Source: CALNYS01 sp964639935
Lineage (GTDB): Bacteria; Planctomycetota; Phycisphaerae; Phycisphaerales; UBA1924
DNA: 12,220 nucleotides
Reading direction: 5' to 3'
NCBI GenBank assembly: GCA_964639935.1
Contig: CAZXGT010000071.1
Coordinates: 1 to 12,220, forward strand
In this document: piece by piece, positions 1 through 5,592 of the stretch
How the letters are laid out: the number at the start of each line of letters is the position of its first letter
Numbering within the stretch: the first letter of the stretch is position 1
Made by a program: the position numbers and the translations under genes
The notes under the pieces: model-generated
Seen by the model: the letters and a program-made list of their open reading frames with translations, nothing else
What the model was told of the DNA's origin: nothing
Database searches by the model: none

Positions 1-1
1 C

Positions 2-871
2 ATGATCCGCCGCACCACCCCAACCTCCGTCGCCCTCGAAACAACCCTCCTCGCCCACGGCGTCCCCGCGGACTCCGCGATGCCGCTGTATGAGGACCTC
101 GCCGCGATCATCGCCGACGCCGGCGCCCACCCCGCCCCCGTCGCCGTCATCAACGGCCACCCCACCGTCGGCCTGACGCCCGACGAGCTCCGCGACCTCC
201 TCGCCGCCGACAACCTCCCAAAGCTCAACACCGCCAATCTCGGCCTCGCCCTCGCCCGCGGCCGCTCCGGCGCCACCACCGTCAGCGCGACGATGGAGCT
301 CGCCGCCGCCGCCGGCGTCGCCGTCTTCGCCACAGGCGGCATCGGGGGCGTTCATCACGGCTACGGCAAGTCCCTCGACATCTCCGCCGATCTCGCCGCG
401 CTCGCTCGCTTCCCGGTCGCCGTCGTCGCCTCCGGCGTCAAGGCGATCCTCGACGTCGTCAGCACCCGCGAGGCCCTCGAGACCCTCGGCGTCCCCGTCG
501 TCGGCTACCAGACCGACGCCTTCCCCGCCTTCTACTTCCGCGAGTCCGCGGCCACCGTCGACGAGCGCTTCGACGACCCCGCAGAGCTCGCCGCCTTCTG
601 CCGCGCCGAGACCAACCGCACCGGTCGCGGCATCCTCGTCTGCAACCCCATCCCCGAAGCCGACGCCATCGAGCCCGGCGACTGGTTCCGCTGGCTGGAA
701 GAGGCCCGGCGACGAGCCGCGGACGCCGGCGCCGCCGGTCGCGACGTCACCCCCGCCATCCTCGCCGCGCTCCACGATGTCTCCGGGGGCCGCACCCTCG
801 AGGCGAATATCGCCCTCGTGAAGGCCAACGCCCGCCTCGCCGCCCGTCTCGCCGCCGCCGGCGCCCGATAA
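2..871 (+). CDS. psuG: Pseudouridine-5'-phosphate glycosidase PsuG
   Basis: This enzyme reversibly splits pseudouridine 5'-phosphate into uracil and ribose 5-phosphate in pseudouridine salvage in the cytoplasm. The 289-residue protein matches the PsuG/IndA family along its whole length (E. coli PsuG is about 312 aa). Visible motifs are VALETT with the catalytic Glu13, the PKLNTANL segment with Lys74, ATGGIGGVHHG near 110-120, DISAD with the metal-binding Asp130, SGVKAILD with the Schiff-base Lys147, GYQTDAFPAF, CNPIPEA, and a C-terminal SGGRTLEANI with Asn269. Residue roles come from the E. coli enzyme by alignment from memory. The ATG lies one base inside the window, so an earlier start cannot be excluded, but the N-terminus before VALE has a plausible length. 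The partner kinase psuK is not visible and could lie upstream. Third positions are strongly C-rich. Confidence 0.93.
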   Translation: MIRRTTPTSVALETTLLAHGVPADSAMPLYEDLAAIIADAGAHPAPVAVINGHPTVGLTPDELRDLLAADNLPKLNTANLGLALARGRSGATTVSATMELAAAAGVAVFATGGIGGVHHGYGKSLDISADLAALARFPVAVVASGVKAILDVVSTREALETLGVPVVGYQTDAFPAFYFRESAATVDERFDDPAELAAFCRAETNRTGRGILVCNPIPEADAIEPGDWFRWLEEARRRAADAGAAGRDVTPAILAALHDVSGGRTLEANIALVKANARLAARLAAAGAR

Positions 872-925
872 CCACCCGTTCAACCCGCAAACCCCGCGCG
901 ACCCGACCGATCCGCCGCTGCGCCC

Positions 926-953
926 TTGCAGCCTCGCTCACGCGGGGTACTCT
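926..953 (+). promoter_or_regulatory. Putative sigma-70-like promoter for the PEP-CTERM gene
   Basis: TTGCAG (926-931) and TACTCT (948-953) are separated by 16 bp, close to the housekeeping promoter layout. The box ends 54 bp before the ATG at 1008, leaving room for a leader with a strong Shine-Dalgarno site. This is a prediction by eye only. Confidence 0.4.
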
Positions 954-992
954 GAACTTGTCGCCGTTCGGGCCGCACACCCGCCGGCGCAC

Positions 993-999
993 GGAGGAG
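993..999 (+). promoter_or_regulatory. Shine-Dalgarno site of the PEP-CTERM gene
   Basis: GGAGGAG lies 8 nt before the ATG at 1008. It fixes the start of the exported protein, whose signal peptide begins directly at this Met. Confidence 0.8.
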
Positions 1000-1007
1000 T
1001 ATCAGAG

Positions 1008-1694
1008 ATGTTCAGAGTCGTTATCGCCGTTCTTTCGGCGGTCGCCGCCTGCGCGTGGCCCGCCAACGCCCGAGCCGGGATCATCCTCGGCGAGAACCTG
1101 CTCGGAAACCCGGGCGCCGAACTCGGCCCCGGCGGAACCGGTCAGGTCGTCCCGATCCCCGGATGGTCCGTCACTCAGGGGCTCCTCACCGTCGCCCAGT
1201 ACGGCGCCGCCCCAAACCTGCTCACCACGAGCCAGCCCGGACCCCCAAGCCCCGGCGACCACTACTTCACCGGCGGCGCCGCCGAGATCTCCGTCGCCGA
1301 GCAGCGCTACAACCTCTTCCCCTTCGCCACCGGGATCGACGCCGGCGACTTCTCGGTCGAGCTCTCCGGCTGGCTCGGAAGCGCCGTCCCCGACCCCGAC
1401 TTCGCCGAGCTCTCCGTCGCCTTCCTCGACGCCGCCCAGGGCGAGATCGCCCGCTTCGGCATCGGCCCGGCGGCCTTCCGCGGCGCCCAGAGCGGCCTCG
1501 TCTTCTACGAGGACGGCTTCGCCATCCCCGCCGGCGCCAGAGAGGCCGTCGTCGAGCTCACCCTCGTCCGCATCGCCGGCTCGTACAACGACGCCGCCGC
1601 CGACGAGCTCTCCTTCATGATCGTTCCCTCGCCCGGCCCCGCCGCCCTCTTCGCTCTCGCCGGGGCCGCCGCGATGAAACGCAGACGCCTCTGA
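1008..1694 (+). CDS. Exported protein with PEP-CTERM-like (PSP) sorting tail
   Basis: This is a 228-residue secreted protein of unknown function. Residues 1-23 form a signal peptide, with a hydrophobic stretch and a likely cleavage after ANARA. The mature part opens with LLGNPGAELG, a pattern seen at the start of many planctomycete PEP-CTERM proteins with beta-sandwich, carbohydrate-binding-like folds; that resemblance is only suggestive. It is followed by Gly/Pro/Ala-rich beta-type sequence. Residues 206-228 carry the tripartite PEP-CTERM tail: a VPSPGP motif, a short hydrophobic segment (AALFALAGAAAM) and the basic end KRRRL. In the family this tail is processed by an exosortase and often goes with exopolysaccharide or surface display. 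The start is set by GGAGGAG 8 nt upstream. No exosortase is in the window. The function of the mature domain is unknown. Confidence 0.85.
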   Translation: MFRVVIAVLSAVAACAWPANARAGIILGENLLGNPGAELGPGGTGQVVPIPGWSVTQGLLTVAQYGAAPNLLTTSQPGPPSPGDHYFTGGAAEISVAEQRYNLFPFATGIDAGDFSVELSGWLGSAVPDPDFAELSVAFLDAAQGEIARFGIGPAAFRGAQSGLVFYEDGFAIPAGAREAVVELTLVRIAGSYNDAAADELSFMIVPSPGPAALFALAGAAAMKRRRL

Positions 1695-1705
1695 TCCCGC
1701 GTCCC

Positions 1706-1721
1706 GCGCCGCCCTTGGCGC
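1706..1721 (+). terminator. Weak GC hairpin after the PEP-CTERM gene
   Basis: GCGCC (1706-1710) pairs with GGCGC (1717-1721) across a 6-nt loop, 11 nt after the stop codon. There is no T-tract, and the right arm overlaps the possible -35 of dapF, so termination is uncertain. Confidence 0.2.
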
Positions 1722-1734
1722 CGCGCCGCGCCGC

Positions 1735-1740
1735 TACCAT
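1735..1740 (+). promoter_or_regulatory. Putative -10 box for a leaderless dapF transcript
   Basis: TACCAT lies only 6 nt before the GTG start at 1747, and no Shine-Dalgarno sequence is present. A -10 this close would place the transcription start at or next to the GTG. A possible TTGGCG (1715-1720) sits upstream, but the 14-bp spacer is shorter than usual. Confidence 0.4.
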
Positions 1741-1746
1741 CCGCCC

Positions 1747-2577
1747 GTGCGACTCACCAAGATGCACGGCTGCGGCAACGACTACCTCTTCGTCACCGAG
1801 CCCGCCCGGCTCGAGCCGCAGACCATCCGCGCGCTCTGCGACCGCCGGCAAGGCGTCGGCGCCGACGGCGTCATCACACTCGCCCCGGGGCCGGACGCCG
1901 TCCGCATGCGTATCTTCAACGCCGATGGCTCGGACGGCGGCATGTGCGGCAACGGCGCGCGCTGCGCCGCCCGTCTCGCCATCGACCTCGGCTGGACCGC
2001 CGGCCCCGAGCTCACCCTCGACCTCGGCGACCAGCGCGTCCGCGCCGAGCGCCTCTCCGAATCCGTGGTCCGCCTCACCCTCCCGCCGCCGAAGCTCAAC
2101 CTCGCCGATATCCCCGTCGATCCGCGCCGCCTGGACCATCGCGCCGCCGGACCCGAGCACCGCCTGCTCGATCTCCCCGCCGTCTTCGTGAGCGTCGGCA
2201 ACCCCCACATGGTCGCCTTCGTGGCCGATCCCGATGCGCACGACCTCGAGGCGCTCGGCCCCCGCGTCGAGCGACACCCCGCCTTCCCCAACCGCGTCAA
2301 CCTGCACCTCGCCGCCGCCGCCGGCCGCACGAGCGTCACGGTGCGCACCTGGGAGCGCGGGGCCGGCCGCACGCTCGCCTGCGGCACCGGCGCCCTCGCG
2401 ACCCTCGTCGCGGGCGTGCTCACGGGCCGTCTGGACCGCGCCGCCGACGTCCACCTCCCGGGCGGCGAACTCCGCGCCGAGTGGCTCGAAACCGACGACG
2501 CCCTCCGTCTCACCGGCCCGACCGCCACCGTGTGTGAAGCCGAGTGGCTCGCCGACGTGCCGCCCGAGGCGCCCTGA
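1747..2577 (+). CDS. dapF: Diaminopimelate epimerase DapF
   Basis: DapF interconverts LL- and meso-diaminopimelate, the penultimate step of lysine synthesis and the source of meso-DAP for peptidoglycan. The 276-residue protein has the normal family length and the two-cysteine, cofactor-independent racemase layout. KMHGCGNDYL is at the N-terminus (Asn11). NADGSDGGMCGNGAR holds the first catalytic Cys67. VGNPHMV surrounds Asn152, and FPNRVN is near 180. WERGAGRTLACGTGA contains Glu203, Arg204 and the second catalytic Cys212. Both cysteines and their contexts are intact, so the enzyme should be active. The start is GTG at 1747, because KMHGCGN must lie within the first ten residues. There is no SD; a TACCAT box 6 nt upstream suggests a leaderless mRNA. 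A hairpin follows the stop. Confidence 0.96.
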   Translation: MRLTKMHGCGNDYLFVTEPARLEPQTIRALCDRRQGVGADGVITLAPGPDAVRMRIFNADGSDGGMCGNGARCAARLAIDLGWTAGPELTLDLGDQRVRAERLSESVVRLTLPPPKLNLADIPVDPRRLDHRAAGPEHRLLDLPAVFVSVGNPHMVAFVADPDAHDLEALGPRVERHPAFPNRVNLHLAAAAGRTSVTVRTWERGAGRTLACGTGALATLVAGVLTGRLDRAADVHLPGGELRAEWLETDDALRLTGPTATVCEAEWLADVPPEAP

Positions 2578-2580
2578 TCC

Positions 2581-2599
2581 CGGGGCCGCTTGCGCCCCG
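2581..2599 (+). terminator. Hairpin just after dapF
   Basis: CGGGGC (2581-2586) and GCCCCG (2594-2599) form a perfect 6-bp GC stem with a 7-nt loop, beginning 4 nt after the dapF stop. The absence of a following T-run makes intrinsic termination unproven. Confidence 0.35.
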
Positions 2600-2730
2600 C
2601 CGCCTCAACCCGCCGGGAAGCGTGGCGCCTTTCATGGAGGATTCACCGCGGGGCCCGATGGTGAACATTTGTTGAGGAACGGTCCCCTCTCTCCCTCCGC
2701 ACGGGCCGCGACGAAAGGATTGGTTTGCCG

Positions 2731-3045
2731 ATGGATCTCGACACCGCTTCGCCAAAGAAAGACGCCGCAATCCGCGAGGTGCAGCGGCACGATTCCCCCG
2801 AGGGCGCCCCGCCTCCCAAGCGCACGCGCCAGCGGACGTGGATGATCGTCTCCATCCTCTTTGCGGCGCTTGCGATCGCCACCGTCGCTGTTCTGTTTCT
2901 GATCGACGGCGCCACCGCCGTCGCCGTCGGCATCGCCGTGTTCTTCGGCTACCTCGTCTTCGGCGCCGCGGAGGCGTGGCTCGCCACCGGTCAGCGCGTC
3001 AAGGAGCGGCACGAGATCAAGGAGCAGGTCGAGCGTCGACCCTGA
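2731..3045 (+). CDS. Small two-helix membrane protein
   Basis: This 104-residue protein of unknown function has a charged N-terminal segment (about 1-34, rich in Lys, Arg, Asp and Pro). Two adjacent hydrophobic helices follow, roughly residues 36-57 (WMIVSILFAAL onward) and 60-82 (TAVAVGIAVFFGYLVFG), and a charged C-terminal tail (KERHEIKEQVERRP) ends it. The helices are separated by a short FLIDGA turn, so both ends probably lie in the cytoplasm. The ATG at 2731 was preferred. A TTG two codons earlier (2725) is also possible, because AAAGGA (2714-2719) is 5 nt from the TTG and 11 nt from the ATG. A second small two-helix protein begins 34 bp downstream, and the pair may be functionally linked. 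I recognise no named family. Confidence 0.7.
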   Translation: MDLDTASPKKDAAIREVQRHDSPEGAPPPKRTRQRTWMIVSILFAALAIATVAVLFLIDGATAVAVGIAVFFGYLVFGAAEAWLATGQRVKERHEIKEQVERRP

Positions 3046-3064
3046 TCCGGTTCGATACCAGCGC

Positions 3065-3070
3065 TACACT
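3065..3070 (+). promoter_or_regulatory. Putative -10 box for a leaderless small membrane protein
   Basis: TACACT within GCGCTACACT ends 9 nt before the ATG at 3080, with no Shine-Dalgarno sequence between. A weak -35-like CTGATC (3042-3047) lies 17 bp upstream. Confidence 0.35.
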
Positions 3071-3079
3071 CCCGCTGCA

Positions 3080-3277
3080 ATGACGATCAAACGCTTCACC
3101 GGAGCGCTCCGGGACACATGGTGGATCGTCGCGGCCGCACTGCTCGCCGCGCCCTTCGTCTGGTACTTCTTCGAGCCCTGGATCGCCTGCTTCATGCCGC
3201 CCTTTGCGATCGCCACGATCCTCTACTTCGCCCTCTTCCGCTACGACGACGACGGCCGCGAACGCCCCGAGATCTGA
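3080..3277 (+). CDS. Small two-helix membrane protein (65 aa)
   Basis: This is a 65-residue hypothetical membrane protein. After a short basic N-terminus (MTIKRFTGALRD) come two hydrophobic segments: about 14-31 (TWWIVAAALLAAPFVWYF) and about 36-53 (ACFMPPFAIATILYFALF). An acidic tail, YDDDGRERPEI, ends it. Codon use is like that of neighbouring genes and the reading frame fits its intergenic space exactly, which supports it as real. No SD is visible; a TACACT box 9 nt upstream suggests a leaderless start. It converges on the minus-strand zinc-ribbon gene with an 18-bp gap. The function is unknown. Confidence 0.62.
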   Translation: MTIKRFTGALRDTWWIVAAALLAAPFVWYFFEPWIACFMPPFAIATILYFALFRYDDDGRERPEI

Positions 3278-3295
3278 CGCCCGAGGTCTGACCCC
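3267..3295. repeat. Imperfect 14-bp tandem duplication in the convergent gap
   Basis: CCGAGATCTGACGCC (3267-3281) is followed with a 14-bp period by CCGAGGTCTGACCCC (3281-3295), 13 of 15 bases alike. The repeat spans the stop codon of the 65-aa protein and runs up to the stop of the opposing gene. Each unit carries a TGA on the + strand. Confidence 0.5.
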
Positions 3296-4114
3296 TCACG
3301 CCGCGCCGCTCTGCCGCCTGACGACCGCGTCGAGGTCGCGCCAGACCGTGTGCATGAGGCTGAGATACAGCGAGACGGCGATGATCGGTCCGATGAAAAA
3401 ACACAGCGATCCAACCGTCACAAGAACCGGCACGAGCCACATGAGCGTCCGCGAGCGCTCGAAAACCTTTCGGTCCGGCAGCCGCGGGCCGAGCCAGCGC
3501 AGATACGCCATCGACGCGAAGAACTGCGCGATCGCCGCGATGAGATAGAAGGTCGTCGCAACGCTCACAACCGTTGCGAGCGCCGCAGCTCCCCTCGGGC
3601 TCGTAAGCGGCCCAGCGAGGCCGGTCGCCGCCGAGAGCGTGACCGTCGCGCCGTGAAGCACGATCGCCGTTCGTAGCCACGCGCGTCGCGTCGAGCCCGG
3701 GTCCGCCAGGTCCGGTTCCGGGCTCGGCTCGCTGAGCCACCACCAACCAAGAAGCGCCGCAAGTGTGATCGCCGTGCTCGTGATTGTCAGCGCGACAAAC
3801 GGCCCCGACGAGCCCTGCCCCGCGGGCGGCGTCGCCGCAACCGGCAGGGCGAGGCTCCCAATGAAGATCGCGACCTGAGTGGCCACCGCCGAAACGATCA
3901 CCAGCGCCCCGCGTCGAAGCGTTTCCGCGTGCTCCGGTCGGCTTTCGGCGAGCAGCCCGCCTCTGACGGACCGCTCCACCGGCGTCCCGCACTCCGGGCA
4001 CATGCCGCCCGGATTCAGGCCGGATAGATCGTACTCACAGGTCACGCAGATCACGCCGCGCAGATCAGTCGGCGCGCCGTCCGGGACCCTCGGATCAGAA
4101 TCCGCTGGAAACAT
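3296..4114 (-). CDS. Zinc-ribbon multi-pass membrane protein
   Basis: This 272-residue protein is of unknown function. Residues 23-42 form a four-cysteine zinc ribbon (CVTCEYDLSGL, then CPECG; Cys23, Cys26, Cys39, Cys42). This resembles an N-terminal module common in planctomycete membrane proteins, where YDL(R/S)GL is typical. Hydrophobic segments follow at about 70-93, 106-127, 147-168, 177-205 and 224-254, giving roughly five or six membrane helices with no recognised enzyme motif. The start at 4114 was chosen over an upstream in-frame Met at 4210 because the extra 32 residues look non-coding. Starting here also leaves a TATATT box 7 nt upstream, consistent with a leaderless mRNA. A role in membrane or envelope biology is a guess. 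Confidence 0.8.
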   Translation of the reverse strand: MFPADSDPRVPDGAPTDLRGVICVTCEYDLSGLNPGGMCPECGTPVERSVRGGLLAESRPEHAETLRRGALVIVSAVATQVAIFIGSLALPVAATPPAGQGSSGPFVALTITSTAITLAALLGWWWLSEPSPEPDLADPGSTRRAWLRTAIVLHGATVTLSAATGLAGPLTSPRGAAALATVVSVATTFYLIAAIAQFFASMAYLRWLGPRLPDRKVFERSRTLMWLVPVLVTVGSLCFFIGPIIAVSLYLSLMHTVWRDLDAVVRRQSGAA

Positions 4115-4121
4115 GAGGCGG

Positions 4122-4127
4122 AATATA
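4122..4127 (-). promoter_or_regulatory. Putative -10 box of the zinc-ribbon gene
   Basis: Read on the minus strand, TATATT ends 7 nt before the ATG at 4114. It is the best -10 match in the window (five of six consensus bases). No clear -35 or Shine-Dalgarno is seen, so the transcript may be leaderless. Confidence 0.45.
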
Positions 4128-4177
4128 GGCCGTCCGGAGATCGGGCGCGCCGCCTCGCCCGGGTGAACCTCATCGTC

Positions 4178-4191
4178 CGCCCGCAAGGGCG
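4178..4191. other. Small GNRA-tetraloop hairpin
   Basis: CGCCC-GCAA-GGGCG forms a perfect 5-bp stem capped by a GCAA (GNRA) loop on the + strand. It lies between the two minus-strand genes. The tetraloop would form only in a + strand RNA, and no + strand transcript is evident here. Confidence 0.25.
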
Positions 4192-4233
4192 CGAGGCGAG
4201 CCGGTCTCATGGGAAGACGCCCGCGCTATGGAT

Positions 4234-4249
4234 GGGCGGGGGCCCGCCC
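4234..4249 (-). terminator. GC hairpin downstream of the BLUF gene
   Basis: GGGCGG (4234-4239) pairs with CCGCCC (4244-4249) around a 4-nt loop, 15 bp beyond the stop codon of the minus-strand BLUF gene. No U-tract follows, so it is only a candidate terminator or 3'-end stabiliser. Confidence 0.3.
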
Positions 4250-4263
4250 GGCCGGCCGGGCTC

Positions 4264-4701
4264 TCAGGCCGCGGTCTGCTGGGCGAAGTCGCGAAAGAGC
4301 TGCAGGGCGATCCGCCCGTGTCGCCTTTTGTCTCGCCCGTCTTCGGCCTTCGCCGCGGCGCGCATCGCCATCGAGAGCCGGTCCAGGTCAAGCGGCCTGA
4401 GGGCGTCGACCTCGATCAGCCCCATCGCCCACTCATCAAAGGTGCGCTCGCCGGTGATCTCGTCGATCAGCGTGCGGATGTTCATGTGCCGCACGTCGCG
4501 GTGGATCCGCTCGAGCGCCTCTCGAACCCGCAGCGGATTGCCCTCGATCGCCTGCATGAAGTTCCCGGAGCTGTAGAGCATCAGGCCCGTCAGCCCGCTG
4601 CGCTGATTGGCGACCCGGCAGCTGTAGTTGAGCGCCTGCAACTCGACCCGGGTCAACGGCGCGGTGCTCTCGCTCACGTAAAGAACCAGGCGTACCTGCA
4701 T
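4264..4701 (-). CDS. BLUF-domain blue-light photoreceptor (short PixD-like type)
   Basis: BLUF proteins sense blue light through non-covalently bound FAD. This 145-residue protein is a stand-alone BLUF domain (about 1-95) plus a C-terminal helical tail, the size of PixD/Slr1694. The residues that make the flavin hydrogen-bond switch fall at the same numbers as in Slr1694: Tyr8 in LVLYVSES, Asn32, Gln50 in FMQAIEG, and Trp91 and Met93 in EWAMGL. The motifs SGLTGLMLY and RIHRDVRHMNI are also typical. Residue 31 is Ala where many family members have Asn. No output domain is fused, so signalling is probably through a partner protein. The start at 4701 is set by GGGGAG 6 nt upstream and by BLUF beginning right after it. 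The reading frame stays open upstream, but this extension is not BLUF-like. A PilZ-like gene lies divergently across 415 bp. Confidence 0.93.
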   Translation of the reverse strand: MQVRLVLYVSESTAPLTRVELQALNYSCRVANQRSGLTGLMLYSSGNFMQAIEGNPLRVREALERIHRDVRHMNIRTLIDEITGERTFDEWAMGLIEVDALRPLDLDRLSMAMRAAAKAEDGRDKRRHGRIALQLFRDFAQQTAA

Positions 4702-4707
4702 GACCCG

Positions 4708-4713
4708 CTCCCC
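4708..4713 (-). promoter_or_regulatory. Shine-Dalgarno site fixing the BLUF start
   Basis: GGGGAG on the minus strand lies 6 nt before the ATG at 4701. It supports this start over a Met at 4770 that lacks a comparable site. Confidence 0.65.
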
Positions 4714-4876
4714 GAGATCAGACGAGTTTGTCGGAGGACTGCCGATGATCGTTGATGCAAAGCCGCTCATCGCCCAAGCGAGGGGTCGATTGTGCCGACC
4801 ACCCACCTCGGCGAGCGGTTCAACGTGAAACCGAACGGGCGGGAACACGACCCGGCGTCGGTGCGAATAGGAAAAC

Positions 4877-5026
4877 ATGAACGACACGCACCATCGAACC
4901 CGCCCGTCCCGTCGCGCAAGCAGCCGCGCCCTGGTGGCCGTTGGCCTCTCGGCCGTCTGGATCGCCGGCGTCGCGACGCTGCTCGCTCTCGGATCCACCG
5001 CACAGGCCGCGGGGTCGCTCGGCTGA
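4877..5026 (+). CDS. Possible 49-residue single-helix membrane or exported peptide
   Basis: This short frame encodes a basic N-terminus (MNDTHHRTRPSRRASSRA) and one hydrophobic segment of about 22 residues (ALVAVGLSAVWIAG, then VATLLALG). It ends in STAQAAGSLG, which looks like a signal-peptidase site (AQA). AGGA lies 4 nt before the ATG, and third positions are GC-rich like those of neighbouring genes. The topology could be a membrane anchor with a cytoplasmic basic tail, or a signal peptide with almost no mature part. It lies between the BLUF and PilZ-like genes, and its stop is 90 bp before the PilZ start, so co-transcription with PilZ is possible. No family is recognised. Confidence 0.45.
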   Translation: MNDTHHRTRPSRRASSRALVAVGLSAVWIAGVATLLALGSTAQAAGSLG

Positions 5027-5100
5027 ATCCTCATCCGAACGCCCGCCGCACTCGATTCGCGCGCTGATCCGTCCGATTGACCCCACGAGGCAACTTTCGT

Positions 5101-5106
5101 GGAGGG
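5101..5106 (+). promoter_or_regulatory. Shine-Dalgarno site of the PilZ-like gene
   Basis: GGAGGG lies 10 nt before the ATG at 5117. It favours that start over the in-frame GTG at 5099, which overlaps this site. Confidence 0.6.
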
Positions 5107-5116
5107 TTCGGCGGTC

Positions 5117-5491
5117 ATGACAAGCGGACAGCGCCACGCGAGCGAGGTCGATCCGACCGCCGATCGCGACATGTGGACCGATATCGATCGCCGGGCCTTC
5201 GCCCGGATGATGTGCGGTCTCGCCGGGCTCGCCAAGAGCCTCGAGCAGACGCGGCCTCAGCCGGTTGCGGTGGGCGAGTCCTTCCCCGTCTCGCTCTCGG
5301 ACCTCTCGAGCGCCGGGGCCAAGCTGCAGACGCCCCACGAGCTCGGACTCGGCGATCGGATCGAGATCGTCGTGGACCGCCCCGAAGGCGGCGCCGAGCC
5401 GATGCGCCGGATCGCCCGCGTGATGTGGACGGGCCAGACGTCCCAGCAGCAGTGGAGCGCCGGCGTCGAGTTCATCGACCCCGCCCCCTGA
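5117..5491 (+). CDS. PilZ-like domain protein with degenerate c-di-GMP motif
   Basis: This 124-residue protein has an N-terminal helical part (about 15-45) and a C-terminal beta-barrel resembling PilZ (about 52-121). The second PilZ signature is present as SDLSSAGAKL (Asp62, Ser64, Gly67; consensus [D/N]xSxxG). It is followed by LGLGDRIEIVV, RRIARVMW and WSAGVEFID, the usual order of strands. The first signature, RxxxR, which grips cyclic di-GMP about 20 residues earlier, is not intact: only one Arg (Arg46) occurs there, in TRPQPVAV. Binding of c-di-GMP is therefore doubtful, and the protein could be a PilZ relative acting through protein contacts. It is divergent from the BLUF photoreceptor gene. 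Start by GGAGGG 10 nt upstream. Confidence 0.72.
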   Translation: MTSGQRHASEVDPTADRDMWTDIDRRAFARMMCGLAGLAKSLEQTRPQPVAVGESFPVSLSDLSSAGAKLQTPHELGLGDRIEIVVDRPEGGAEPMRRIARVMWTGQTSQQQWSAGVEFIDPAP

Positions 5492-5555
5492 GCCATCCTC
5501 AGCCGGTTCTCCGGACGCTCGTCTCCGCCGACCCTCAACGCCGACGAGGCTCTGC

Positions 5556-5561
5556 TAGGCT
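5556..5561 (+). promoter_or_regulatory. Putative -10 box of the phosphatase-like lipoprotein gene
   Basis: TAGGCT in the context TGCTAGGCT ends 31 nt before the ATG at 5593. The gene also has a strong Shine-Dalgarno, which fits a leadered mRNA. The -35 is unclear (CTCAAC at 5534-5539 is weak). Confidence 0.3.
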
Positions 5562-5578
5562 CTCGGGCCATCCTTCTG

Positions 5579-5585
5579 AAAGGAG
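5579..5585 (+). promoter_or_regulatory. Shine-Dalgarno site fixing the lipoprotein start
   Basis: AAAGGAG lies 7 nt before the ATG at 5593. It selects this start over in-frame codons as far upstream as 5077 that overlap the PilZ-like gene. Confidence 0.8.
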
Positions 5586-5592
5586 CCCGACG

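Larger units (their letters stand above)
4702..5116. other. Divergent intergenic region between BLUF and PilZ-like genes
   Basis: These 415 bp separate two head-to-head genes and must hold their promoters. By eye I find no convincing -35/-10 pair for either gene. The only feature with coding character is the 49-codon frame at 4877-5026. Long open frames on the minus strand here read as Arg/Ser-rich shadow sequence. Confidence 0.5.

Noticed and set aside
2635..2676. Thirteen-codon frame upstream of the 104-aa membrane protein, as a possible leader peptide
   Set aside because: No SD, no run of a regulatory amino acid and no alternative hairpins were seen, so it is indistinguishable from chance.
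4249..4258. GGCCGGCC palindromic run near the BLUF 3' end, as an operator
   Set aside because: Short GC palindromes are expected by chance at this base composition, and it lies downstream of both flanking genes' coding starts without promoter context.
4702..5235. N-terminal extension of the BLUF protein by up to 178 residues
   Set aside because: The extension is not BLUF-like and overlaps the PilZ-like gene. A good SD sits directly before the Met at 4701, where the BLUF domain begins.
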